Under the pieces are notes generated by a model that searched no databases, was not told the origin of the DNA, and saw only the letters and a program-made list of their open reading frames with translations. This document shows positions 54,602 to 64,000 of a stretch of 64,000 bases of DNA, in pieces. The stretch lies in the NCBI GenBank assembly GCA_032718475.1, contig JAUCBJ010008830.1, positions 107,078 to 171,077 on the forward strand, written 5' to 3'. Source of the DNA: Nemertoderma westbladi. Taxonomy: Eukaryota > Xenacoelomorpha > Nemertodermatida > Nemertodermatidae. The translations under genes were made by a program, and so were the position numbers. Every line of letters begins with the position of its first letter. Position 1 is the first letter of the stretch.

Positions 54602-57558
54602 GGGGGGAGGACACCCCAGACTAATAAATATTTGCCATTCTAGAGTATATAAGCTGTCATTTTAGAACCATATGTCCGATTAATTTACTTTTTTCACCAT
54701 ATTGTAGCCAAAAGGTGTATAAATCTCGGAAAAAAATTTTGAAACGAAAAAAAATATTTTTTTCATATTTTTTTCCATTTTTGCACTTTTTTTCACCCAA
54801 AATAATGCGAATTTTTATAAATGCATCTACTTTTTTGTTTTTCAATATTTTCAAAAAATTTTTTTTTTATTTTGATCAATATCGGGTGGACAATAATCTG
54901 AGCAGACAAAATTTTGATATTGTTAGTGGTTATCAATTTATGTCATCATTAGTAATAATTACCAGATATTTTCAATATATTTCAAAATTTTGACACAAAA
55001 AATCGAAAAAAAAATTTTCTATATGTTTTTACAAAATTTTGTCTGTTCAGATTTTACAGTTATGCAAGGGCTACAATATAGTGAAAACAGAATCAAAATC
55101 GGCTGAGCAGTTCAAAAGTAGATAGACAAAATGTGCAAAATTATTTCATTTTGAGAAAAATGCATTTGAAAGTGAAACATACTTAAATAGGGCCTACAGT
55201 ATATTATATACTGTATAAGTTACAAAAAAATTATTCTGGTGTATATTTCATGTGTTATATTATTTACTATTAATTAGGACATGACGAATCTAACTGAACA
55301 AGTTTCAACAGTCTGTTATAAAGCAAATATATAGATTTATGGGGACTTCGTAGTAACAAACTGAAATAAATTTCTAAAACCCTCCAGGTTTGTAAGCGGA
55401 ATCGTTGTTTTCCGGGCGGAATTTCTTTGATTTGCGTTTGAGGAGGCTTCGTGAAGTTCTCTTGCGGTCTCTCACCTTGCACCCTGTCGCCATCTTCACC
55501 CCAGGCCCCAGGCCCAACTTCATATACAGTATCTGAGCTGCAGATGAACCCCTGTTGTGCACAAGTGCAGTATAATATGCATGGAATTCCAATGTTGTTC
55601 TTCCCTGGAACTTATCCTTCCCACATTTGTTCCAAAGTCGACCATGAATAGATTCGTTTTGGTTCTGTGTGAGACCAGGAAGGCAACGCTTCAATAGATT
55701 CCGATCTGTAAGTCTATTGTATACGGGCATAATGTGGGCATGCCACTCCGGCTTGATGAAGGATTTGTCCTTGTAGGTTGGGTCTTTCTGGATCGCTTTG
55801 CACCACCGCATTGGACAATCCTCATGTTTTCTTTCCCGCTGAGATTCTGGGTAATTCGTGTAATGAAATACAGTAGCTTTCACCTCGCGTATTATGGTGT
55901 CAATGAGGTTCTCCAGTTCGTCTGGGTCTATTGTTCGGTAGTCTACAGAAGAGACATGGTGAACAACAGTGTTCCGGTAATAACTGGCTAGTTGTCTGAT
56001 CCGTGGCTGAGAGAGCCCATTGACACCACCGATCCTTTTTTCTTTACGGACTGATTCAAGGCCATTGGTTACTCGTTTAGCGATATGGTTAATACACTCA
56101 TATTTCTTTACTGGGTGCTCGATGCCATATGGAGGGTTCTCTCGGAGCTCTTTGAAAACAGAACTGTCTCCATCGCTTAGCAGCTCTGTATATCGCAACC
56201 TGTTCCTTTCAATGGATCTTGCCCAAAGTTGCTTCGCAGCAAAAGTTTCCATGGCATTGCTACTGCCACGGAAATTTATGTCACAATTATGTTGCGGTAC
56301 GTGTATAGTACAAAGTTTAGAATAATGGCGGCAAATATAACATGATTTGCTGACAACAAAAATATCTAGAACTGCGCCGGTATCAGCAGACATCACATAG
56401 GCCACACAGTAAAGGGACATATGCCCACGTTTCTGCCAAGTGGCATCAAAAGTAACAGATACATTATATATTGACTCACTATTACCAGAGATAGGGTTAC
56501 CTGTATCTGCCCCATGCTTATTACGCAGCTTCTGAGCTTCATTGTAACAATTACCAATCGCCAGGTTTCTAACAGCATCAGTAATTCGCCTAAGAGTAAC
56601 TCTCCAGCGACTATGATTGACAGGATTTGGCATTTCCATCGCCTCCGAAAATCTTCGAGCAGTGTCATGTGTTCCCCCAATCATAAGAAACGCTAATATA
56701 GTACGAGTGTTTATACGGCGCTTTGACTCATTAGGATGATTGCTTATATCATTGACTACATTTTCGAATTTGTAAATATATTCACATGTCTCACATTCAA
56801 GAAATATATTGAAATAATATCCGTTTTGGAGATTTGGAGTAAACTTCAGAACACCGCCGCAGTGATGTCGATGAATGTCGGACATACAATCCTTCATGGT
56901 TGAATATTCGACAAACTGGAATCCTTCACTTCCAATCAGAGGACCCGTAAATGCATCCCCAATCACTCCAAGACGATCAGTCGTGTGGGAACTCTGATTC
57001 GCTTCGGGAATCAGATCTGACTCCTCAACTGGTAGATTAACAACGATTTCCTGTTTTCTAGTCCCTGCAAAAGTCCCCTTCCGCCCACCCAGTTTTGGCA
57101 TTCTTGTTGACAATATTACGCTATTTATATTGCAAAAATATATACGAATAAAGGTAGAAGTGGATAGGTTACATTACAGTTTACCGTGTAGGTAACCGTT
57201 TACATGAATTACAGCAGTACGAGTTAATCAAACGGGTTTAACTAGGCCTACTATAAATATACACTGTAAACCTATACATATTAATTTCAAATTTCCCTCC
57301 AAAATGTTAAATTGATTGGAGATCGCAATACTGTATTTCTTTGAGTGCAGCATTGAATTTATTTGTCCAAAACGGAAAAAATGTCGATTTTTTGATAATT
57401 TTCGTAACTGACAGCACATTTTTGAACTTCTGTAATTCAAAAACTAGAAGAGATATTAAAATACCGATTTCAAATTTGAAATCGCCGTTAATTTCTGTAC
57501 AAAAAAACGCAATAATGTTATTTTTGATAAAAAAAAATATTTGGGGTGTCCTCCCCCC
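54602..57558 (-). mobile_element. Complete TTAA-flanked DNA transposon (Kolobok-like?)
   Basis: The 17-bp terminal inverted repeats are perfect: GGGGGGAGGACACCCCA at 54602-54618 and its complement at 57542-57558. Each end is flanked by TTAA (54598-54601 and 57559-57562), the target duplication of Kolobok- and piggyBac-type elements. The 2957-bp unit carries one intact transposase gene on the minus strand. Subterminal regions are very AT-rich. Intact ends, duplication and ORF suggest recent and possibly ongoing activity. Confidence 0.88.
55374..57101 (-). CDS. DDE transposase of the Mutator-like/Kolobok type, intact
   Basis: 575 codons from ATG 57101 (MPKLGGRKGTFAG); four further codons upstream begin only with TTG. 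The RNase-H-like core shows VTFDATWQKRGHMS (first Asp, D219), RYTELLSDGDSSVF (D310/D312) and LTQNQNESIHGRLW (E483): a complete DDE set in good order. Between them CYICRHYSKLC and HNCDINFRGSSNAME form the cysteine/histidine region seen in the Mutator-like transposase domain family. A basic tail (RKRTSRSLLKRKSKKFRP) could be a nuclear signal. It lies wholly inside the TTAA-flanked element, whose ends it would cut and join. The family name is from motif memory; the TTAA duplication favours Kolobok. Confidence 0.88.
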   Translation of the reverse strand: MPKLGGRKGTFAGTRKQEIVVNLPVEESDLIPEANQSSHTTDRLGVIGDAFTGPLIGSEGFQFVEYSTMKDCMSDIHRHHCGGVLKFTPNLQNGYYFNIFLECETCEYIYKFENVVNDISNHPNESKRRINTRTILAFLMIGGTHDTARRFSEAMEMPNPVNHSRWRVTLRRITDAVRNLAIGNCYNEAQKLRNKHGADTGNPISGNSESIYNVSVTFDATWQKRGHMSLYCVAYVMSADTGAVLDIFVVSKSCYICRHYSKLCTIHVPQHNCDINFRGSSNAMETFAAKQLWARSIERNRLRYTELLSDGDSSVFKELRENPPYGIEHPVKKYECINHIAKRVTNGLESVRKEKRIGGVNGLSQPRIRQLASYYRNTVVHHVSSVDYRTIDPDELENLIDTIIREVKATVFHYTNYPESQRERKHEDCPMRWCKAIQKDPTYKDKSFIKPEWHAHIMPVYNRLTDRNLLKRCLPGLTQNQNESIHGRLWNKCGKDKFQGRTTLEFHAYYTALVHNRGSSAAQILYMKLGLGPGVKMATGCKVRDRKRTSRSLLKRKSKKFRPENNDSAYKPGGF

Positions 57559-57562
57559 TTAA

Positions 57563-57684
57563 GGACTCACCCCGGTGACTACCCACCACCCCATTACCAA
57601 TTGCCAGCATTAATTTGGAAGCTGGGAGACTGATAACACCGTCAAACCGTCATTTAGATGATAGTATTTCTCTGGTATGTTATA
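57563..57684 (-). pseudogene. C-terminal piece of the tyrosine-recombinase-like gene
   Basis: Directly beyond the 3' end of LINE-B, the minus strand continues the interrupted frame: after the duplicated YNI codons it reads PEKYYHLNDGLTVLSVSQLP and stops. The paired tyrosines fit the catalytic Tyr block of tyrosine recombinases (GH-x-n-Y), which the upstream part (60142-60470) lacks. The LINE insertion therefore separated the His box from the Tyr box. Confidence 0.6.
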
Positions 57685-60131
57685 CTACTAGGATCGGCAT
57701 GCTGCATTGCAGCTGCATTTTTAAGAATGCTGTGCCGGCTTGTCAACAAAATTGCACCGCCACAACTCCCTATCACCCATGACATTTGCTAGATCATCCG
57801 CATCTTTAAGGCCAGTGTCCTTTAAGATGCGTCTCAAGAAAGTCATGGGCTGTCCACCATGCTTATTCACTCCCTGAGGCTGCCAAAGTACAAGATTATG
57901 CACTGGCTGGTCCTCACGGCGAAAGCAATGTCCTGCAAAGCGGAGGCGATTTTGTTCTAGTGTCAAGCTTGGGGGAACCAATGAGACACCTCCAATGTTA
58001 TATAGTGTCTGGTTGGATATGTGTGCATTGTACTTGACACAATGAACCCGGCGTAGCATTCTTGTGAATGGCACATTCACATCCTGAGATTTGGTGTCCT
58101 CAGCAGTTAGAGCCCATCATGGACTCCCATAGAGGAGTACTGGAACTACTGCTGCTCTAAATAATCGGACCTTAAGTTTCCGATTAATTCTAGGTGACTT
58201 CCAAATCCTGGAAAGCCTATTCAAGGCTGCCCATGCCTTTCCCTTACGTATTCGAAGGTCCTCACCTGACTTCCGGATCCATGATCCCAGGTAACAGAAG
58301 TCGTCCACATGCTCAAGCATACCATCCTTTGAGCTTATGCTCATCCGATCAGAGACTTGCTGAGGACTTTCAAAGTTAACTGTCAGAATTTTGGTCTTTC
58401 TAGAGTTAATAGAAAGACCAACACTAGAAGCAGCATGTTCTAATGAGCTGAGGAGCCGCTGGGCTCCCTCTAATGATTCTGAGAGTACTCCTAAGTCATC
58501 AGCAAAGTCTAGATCAGTTAGGTACTTGGCAGGATTTCCTCGACTTCTGGAGCCAGTAGGTAGAGTTATCATCACCCCATCATCATTATGATGATCTAAG
58601 GACATGCGTAGAACATAGTCAACCACAATAATGAACAAGAATGGTGCAAGTGTGTCTCCTTGGAGGACGCCCCATAACACTTCAAATGGTTCTGTGTCAC
58701 CGTCAACAGTAGACACAAATGTTGTCGAACCATCGTATACTGATCTGATTGCTGCAATAATTTCATCAGGAATCCCATATAATGAAAGTATGCTGAACAT
58801 ACGTGAGCGAGAGACTGAATCAAAGGCCTTGAAGAAGTCAACAAAGATAACAGCCAGATGCCTGTCTTTCTTTTTTGATAACTCTTCAATTATCCTTCTA
58901 AGTGCCAAAATGGGCTCCATGGTCCCACGACCTTTACGGAACCCATTCTGATTTCCACATAGCAATCTCTCAATGGGATCCCTGATGCGATTTAATAGAA
59001 TTCTATTGTATAGTTTTGCAGCAATCGAGATCAATGAGATTCCCCGAAAAGAACCATAGAGTGTTAGGTTGCCCTTCTTGGGAACTGGCACCAACTTATT
59101 TGTTTTCATTTCTTGTGGGACTCTTGTTGTACGGTACATGTCTACTATGATGGGATAGATGAGCTTTAAACACTCAGGTATTTTAAAGACCTCAGGGGGA
59201 ACACCATCTACTCCACTGGCACGATTGGTCTTAATGCTCTTTGCAGCAGCCTTCACTTCTGCAAAGGAGATATCGCCAATGGGAATATCTGGGAGTACAA
59301 ACTCAGACACTTTTACTTCTATAAAGTTATCAGGCAATACCCTGTCATTATTGAGGAGCTTTTCAAAGTGGGCTTTCCAACCATTGAGGCGATCGGCTGG
59401 TGATTCAGCCTTAACCTTGGTGGTTGGTTGGCTTTTCCGCCCAGTAAGCAGATTGATCGATTTCCATGCCTGGGATGATTGCCTGCTGTCGTCAGCAACA
59501 TTGATGGCATCAACCTGTTGGTTTATTAGCTCCTGTAGATTAACAGAGTACTGCCTGTTCAGGGACCTAGATGCAGCTTTAACTGCATTCTTGGCCGCTG
59601 TAGTCTGTTTGAGTCGGGACTCTTTCTGCGCCTTATGAAGGTCATTTCGGCACTTCTGAATTTTGTTGTCAGTCCAGGGGGCCCTTTTCCTGTTTCGAGG
59701 GTATACAGGAACTGTTTCTGCAGCTGCTAACTTAACTGCTTCTGTAAAGGCAGTATAGCCCTCACAGTGATCTGCCGCCTCAGAGGCAAGAGCCTCATAC
59801 CTGTTGCTCAGCTGTAGTGTGAAGCTGGATTTCACACTTGGCTGTTGCAACAGAGAGGACCAGTCATGCCGTGGCAAGGCAGATTTCGTTGTTCTGCTAG
59901 CATGCAGACTAAGTCTTACCTTCTTGGCCACATTAAGGCGGTGATCACTGGAGAAGGGTCGAAGTGTAAATGCATTACAGTCTTGTATAGAGCTCCTGTA
60001 TTTCCTACGAAACAGAATATGGTCTATCTGGGACTTGTGACCACTGGGTCCACTATGAGTCCATAGCTTTCCAGTTCGCTTCTTGAACTGGGTTCCAGCC
60101 GAAAACAATCCATTTCCAGAGATGGAAATAT
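57685..60131 (-). mobile_element. LINE-B copy 3 (RTE-like), 5'-truncated, near-intact RT
   Basis: It is inserted in the recombinase-like gene with a 10-bp target duplication (GTATGTTATA at 57675-57684 and 60132-60141, plus strand). It starts within the end of the endonuclease domain and runs to the family's 3' end (CCGATCCTAGTAG). The RT part is far less damaged than in copy 1. The truncation makes it immobile on its own. Confidence 0.92.
57721..60131 (-). pseudogene. LINE-B RT, one in-frame stop
   Basis: On the minus strand the frame starts in the endonuclease end (FKKRTGKLWTHSGPSGHKSQ, IDHILFRRK, FSSDHRL). It continues through a linker, then the RT: NGFRKGRGTMEPILALRR, FVDFFKAFDSVSR, GVLQGDTLAPFLFIIVVDYV, then DLDFADDLGVLSE with the catalytic FADD. 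The C-terminal part has RIRKGKAWAALNRLSRIWKS and, after a TGA at 58117-58119 that replaces a cysteine codon of copy 1, RMLRRVHCVKYNAH and RLRFAGHCFRREDQP to the stop at 57721. Frames on both sides of the stop are the same. The style fits the RTE/BovB group; clade not certain. The open frame upstream of 60131 belongs to the host locus. Confidence 0.9.
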
Positions 60132-60141
60132 GTATGTTATA

Positions 60142-60470
60142 GCTATGCCTTAAATGCTGGGATATCCATTCTTTTTTATTGCTATCTAAGTTGAGGACTT
60201 CGCATATTGTTGCACAATATTTGCGTAACTTTGTACTGGTTATAAGTGACAGCTTGCTGCAACCGGCATTTACAGCAAAATCAGAAATGATGGGGTTGCT
60301 GTGAATTGGGTGTTGGCTGAATGATTTAAATACAGTCATTTCGTTGCAGGTCTTTACATCCACGAAGCTAAGGAAAATCACTACATAACACAACCTGCTG
60401 TAATCTTCACCCTTTGCAGCATACCTACTTTCACATTTCTTCCACTTTTGACATCCCCTCATAGACCTTT
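60142..60470 (-). pseudogene. Tyrosine-recombinase-like gene, His-box part, interrupted by LINE-B
   Basis: Upstream (minus strand) of the LINE the open frame reads MRGCQKWKKCESRYAAKG ... CSKLSLITSTKLRKYCATIC EVLNLDSNKKEWISQHLRHS YNIH. The T-x-LRK-x2-AT ... W-(I/L)-x2-HL-x-HS pattern is the C-terminal catalytic box of a phage-integrase-like fold (usual LGHS), as in the widespread animal proteins related to Crypton or domesticated recombinases. An earlier CSSKKHDRCIVCRKFLG stretch at about 60680-60630 in another frame may be an upstream exon. The LINE cuts between the HS box and the Tyr, so the protein is dead. Confidence 0.55.
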
Positions 60471-61448
60471 CCGCAATCTACATAAACTTCAGAAACCAGA
60501 GGTAGAGGGCTCCAACCTACTAATCTTCTTGTGGGCCAATATTCCAACATGGATGAGTTTTCTGTCCTACTATCCTGTTTGCTTATTCTGCCGGTTGCCT
60601 AGGTTACTATAAATGAAATCCACACGGCCTAGAAATTTCCTGCATACAATACATCTGTCATGTTTCTTACTACTGCAGCTCCCATTGATTTTCCAATTTC
60701 AAGATTTATTTCAGTATTTTAATTACCGATTGACATTTAAAACAAAACCCCATTACATTACACTCCTAAAATTGACATAATTTAGAAATTTGTTTCAAAA
60801 TAACTTACTGATGAAACCTTTATATATGAGGTACATTATTTTAATAAATAAATGAAGAATGCACATTATTACCTTCACATTTGTCAGCGCTCATAAGTTT
60901 GAATCCTGGGAGGCAATCACATTCAAATGATTCATCTATTTTGGCTTGTATATAGATATATCGACCATAAACATAAAGGGGAAGCAACGAAATTACTTTT
61001 CCTAAAATCAGTAATATTTACTACATAATAGACCGCATAGTGTCAATCAATTTTATCCATTTTCATTAATCCCTGAAATATATATTAATAAACAATGGTG
61101 AGACTGTTGTTCTTTTTAAAAATGTCTGACCCTGATTCTTTAAAGGTAATCCTGTTGGATGTTTCCTCTGCAGCATTGTGAAGGGAATCAATCCCTGATT
61201 CCCAGCCACCCCCCATGCCATGGCCTAGAAGAAAATGTTTGCCCTCCCACGCACCTAATAAACTCAAATTCCACTAATCGAATTAGAAGCCATTGGGATT
61301 TGAGCGTTTGTTTGTTCTCTATATTCAAGTACGTCTATATTAATTAAATATAGCTATGTAATCCACTTCCAACAGTACAGTATTGGTGTCGTACTTGGTT
61401 GCTGGAAGACAACGTTCCTCAACATCATTTAATGTTCCTAAAATTTAT
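60471..61448. other. Mostly non-coding stretch
   Basis: Apart from the possible cysteine-rich exon piece near 60630-60680 (minus) I see no gene. An AATAAATAAATGAAGAATG stretch is present at 60842. Confidence 0.4.
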
Positions 61449-61452
61449 TTAA

Positions 61453-63028
61453 CCCTGTTTACCCGGGGGGGGGGGGGGGGGGGTCAATATGACCCCCCCC
61501 CCCCCCCGTGGTTTTTTTATTATAATTCTGAAACAAACGCAGTTGGGAATCTGAAATTTTATGACTTTTCCTAAAAATCTATTGTCTTCCTAGTAGTGAA
61601 AACCGTTTTCAAAAATATTGGGTACTTTTCGAGTTATAGCACCATTTTTTAACCCTACTTTTGGCACTTTTTTTGAGACGTTTTTTGAAAATTACATTTC
61701 AATAAATATGAATTGTAACATCTCTATTTTTGATTTACACCGGTTTTTTGGTGTTAGAAATTGGATGGAATTCATATAAATTGATTTAGAAATTTCAAAC
61801 TTGTTTTTTTCGGTGGGTGCCAAATTTTGGTGCCAGCACCAAATTTTGAAATAAGTCAATTTTGTAAATTGATTGTTTGAAACTTGTTTTTTACGCTATT
61901 GGGGTTTTTTGGGGTTCTGGATTCGATGAAATATATACGAGTTGCACCAAGCGTATCAAACTTGTATTTTTCGGTGCTGTGTGCAAATTTTGGTGCTAGC
62001 ACGAAATTTTGAAAATCCATTCAATAGATAAAATTGCTTGTGACAATTTATTTCTTGCGTTTTAGAGGTTTATGGCTGTTCTGAATTCAATGGAAAATAT
62101 AATTATCTAAGTAGACATCTCAAACTTGTATTTTTCGGATGTGGGTGCACAATGTGGTGCTAGCACCAAATTTTGAAAACCATCAAATATATCAATTGAT
62201 TGTGTCACCTTGTTTCTTGCGTTATACGGGTTTGTGATGGTTCTAAATTCAATGGAATCAGTAAAAATTTAATAAGAGTTCTCAAACTTGTATTTTTCGC
62301 CGGTGGGTGAAAATTGTTGTGCCAGCACCAAATTTTGGAAAATATGCAAATTGATCAGTAGATAGTATCACCTTGTTTCTTGCGTTATACGGGTTTATGA
62401 GGGTCCTGAATCCGATAGAATCAATAAAAACAGCACTGGACATCGCAAACTTGTACTTTTTGGTGATGGGTACGAAATTTGGTGCTAGCACCAAAATTTG
62501 CCAAATTACGCCGAAAAATACAAGTAGCAATGATCTGGCATATTAGAAATGTATTCCATTAGAATCAGCGCCCTCTAAAACCTGAAAATGTGAATTTATA
62601 GCATGGTATAAGTGAATTAAAAATTTTGTGTTCTAACTGAAAAGTGCTGGTTACTTGTTTTTTTCATATTTTTCCTACACAGAGAGGACTAAACAGCCAT
62701 TTATAGTAATCATATCATTTTTAAATATTTTCCAATGTATTTTGCACCCCAAAAAACCTGTATTGAAAAATAATTAGCCGAAAATGTAACTTTCAAATTT
62801 TGTGAAAATTGTGCACTACTTGTAATTTTGGTGCTGCAATATAACCACCCCAGTACATTTTTTCGAAATTTTTTTTTTTGGTCGGATCCAGGCAAGTGAT
62901 ACCTACATACAAACAAAAAATCAGACGTTTTTTTTTCGTAAATATTTGTAGATTTTAGAGGGGGGGTCAATATGACCCCCCCCCCCCCCGGTATTTGTAC
63001 AACATTTTATAGCCCGGTACTAATAGGG
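61453..63028 (+). mobile_element. Non-autonomous TTAA-flanked element, 1576 bp
   Basis: TTAA at 61449-61452 and 63029-63032 flank ends of the form CCCTGTTTACCCGGG and, inverted, CCCTATTAGTACCGGG. Just inside each end is a G-run/TCAATATGA/C-run block (61465-61507 and 62960-62989), each itself a near-perfect inverted repeat. No transposase is encoded; the interior is a ~162-bp tandem array. The TTAA and CCCT start fit piggyBac-type elements, moved in trans. Confidence 0.75.
61796..62520 (+). repeat. Tandem repeat, 161-164 bp units, inside the TTAA element
   Basis: Units start with CAAACTTGTATTTTTCGGTG at 61796, 61957, 62121, 62283 and 62446. Each carries GGTGCTAGCACCAAATTTTG, whose GGTGCTAGCACC is a perfect palindrome, and TTTCTTGCGTTATACGGG. 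Four full units and a partial one; an older partial unit precedes 61796. The satellite-like array within a transposon could have been spread by it. Confidence 0.88.
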
Positions 63029-63032
63029 TTAA

Positions 63033-64000
63033 AGGAGTAGATGACTATCGGTATTGTGTGTGGGTCACAGTTAACAAGTGAAATATTTAAAAAAAAATTT
63101 CCTAATATTAATATGAAGATTATTGTGATATTGATTATAATATTATTGTGAAGCATCATTTGTGTCATTCAGCTGCAAAAGTCATATTAGATTTCATTTT
63201 GAGAGTTTCAGTTTTCATCAATTAAAAGTTGCCCTAATTTTATTATACTTTGCTGTTCAATGCTTACTTGATTTGTTCTACCTGGACTGCTTTTCTTGCT
63301 GATATTGAAAAGCTGCTCAAATTGTTCATTCTGAATTGCTACCCATGCGAACTAATTGTCCTGATTACAGGAATGAATGTAGTATGAATGTATGTAGTGT
63401 GAATGTAGTGAGTAAATATAAAGCCAAGAGGATGAGAACACTGTAAAGTACATTGCAACAAGTATGTATGATAGCATCATTCACTTAGTACTGGTATATT
63501 ACCATATCGACTGTACTAAAGATATTCTCGTTGGTCTGTTGCTTTCAATATGGCTACCCCACACCAACCACCGCTTATTGTGGTTGTGGATGCACAGATC
63601 ATTCATATTAAGAAGGATTCCGGTTCAAAGTTACATCGATTCCACACCCTTATATACTTTTAAATATCCATACAGGTGAAAGATGTGCACGTTTTAACTG
63701 CAACAGAACAGTCTGCAAATGAAAGTGACAAACGTTTGGCAAACATGTTGCTTTACATAGCTGCACAATTGGGAATGATACCATGTACTATGGTGTGCCT
63801 CTCGTAACGTCATCCACTGCCCCGTCTCTAAGAGACGCCCCAACAGATATGGCAATGTGAGCTATTGGCACTCTCAATGTACCTTTATTAAGTGCTTTCA
63901 GCATTGTCTTGGAGGATTTGAACTTTATAGTTATAGTATGTGACGGACGAAGTATGTGGTGGACATCTATGTGGTGGTCTCTATGGAATGCCTAACAAAT
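63033..64000. other. Window end, no recognised gene
   Basis: AT-rich, with GAATGTAGTATGAATGTATG repeats at 63371-63410. A possible acceptor (TATCCATACAG at 63666-63676) is followed by an open stretch to about 63805, but nothing family-like is seen. Confidence 0.4.

Noticed and set aside
54715..54993. 92-codon Phe/Lys-rich ORF
   Set aside because: AT-rich subterminal DNA of the TTAA transposon; composition only, no family resemblance.
62282..62970. Two 82-86 codon minus-strand frames
   Set aside because: They lie across the 162-bp satellite units and the non-autonomous transposon end; not conserved between units.
1..64000. tRNA, rRNA or snRNA genes
   Set aside because: I found no convincing cloverleaf or rRNA core sequence by eye; a tRNAscan-SE and Rfam scan would be decisive.

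Overview
The window is eukaryotic, from a repeat-dense invertebrate (probably marine) genome. It contains several non-LTR retrotransposons with apurinic endonuclease plus reverse transcriptase, DNA transposons with target duplications, spliced small genes with GT/AG junctions, and no bacterial operon signals. Recurring TAGGCCTA and TACCGGTA words and the element mix would suit an invertebrate deuterostome or another marine animal, but that placement is a guess. No complete, conserved host housekeeping gene is visible. The only host-like pieces are a broken WD40 exon, a broken BEN-like gene and a few unidentified exons.

Layout. 1-4651: nearly complete LINE (LINE-A) with a PHD-like finger, endonuclease and RT, and a TTATC-repeat tail. 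4652-6717: 3' part of a second LINE type (LINE-B, RTE-like); its 5' part lies at 8.6-9.7 kb and a better copy on the minus strand at 57.7-60.1 kb. 7.7-8.6, 23.9-24.2 and 24.3-25.2 kb: one dispersed repeat family. 10.1-11.1 kb: small spliced genes with paralogues at 40.9-43.2 kb. 13.6-23.1 kb: a LINE tail (LINE-C) split by about 8.55 kb of endogenous negative-strand RNA virus (mononegavirus-type) L gene, broken by a few frameshifts and one stop. 25.9-27.0 kb: WD40 and unknown exons on the minus strand. 27.4-29.8 kb: a broken rolling-circle-Rep-like gene followed by an intact gene for a poxvirus-type late transcription factor (VLTF3-like), a pair suggesting a captured small relative of the giant viruses. 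30.1-31.9 kb: truncated Ty3-type gag-nucleocapsid-protease, minus strand. 32.3-35.4 kb: two near-identical LINE fragments flanking an SGNH-esterase ORF. 37.9-40.6 kb: minisatellites and an unknown ORF. 43.6-48.5 kb: small ORF, SINE-like repeat, CACTA-like transposase remnant, BEN-like pseudogene, minisatellites and palindromes. 50.8-54.4 kb: small unknown ORFs, a GHGKG-family ORF and a foldback repeat. 54.6-57.6 kb: a complete TTAA-flanked DNA transposon with an intact DDE transposase. 57.6-60.5 kb: a tyrosine-recombinase-like gene interrupted by LINE-B with a 10-bp target duplication. 61.45-63.03 kb: a non-autonomous TTAA element filled with ~162-bp tandem repeats.

There is no single pathway here. 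The genes act as parasites on one another's DNA: the virus cDNA sits inside a LINE, a LINE inside a recombinase-like gene, and a DNA transposon in the same locus. The observations most worth following are the Rep + VLTF3 pair, the near-full-length L gene with an unusual C-terminal methyltransferase-like extension, and the paralogous small spliced genes at 10 and 42 kb.
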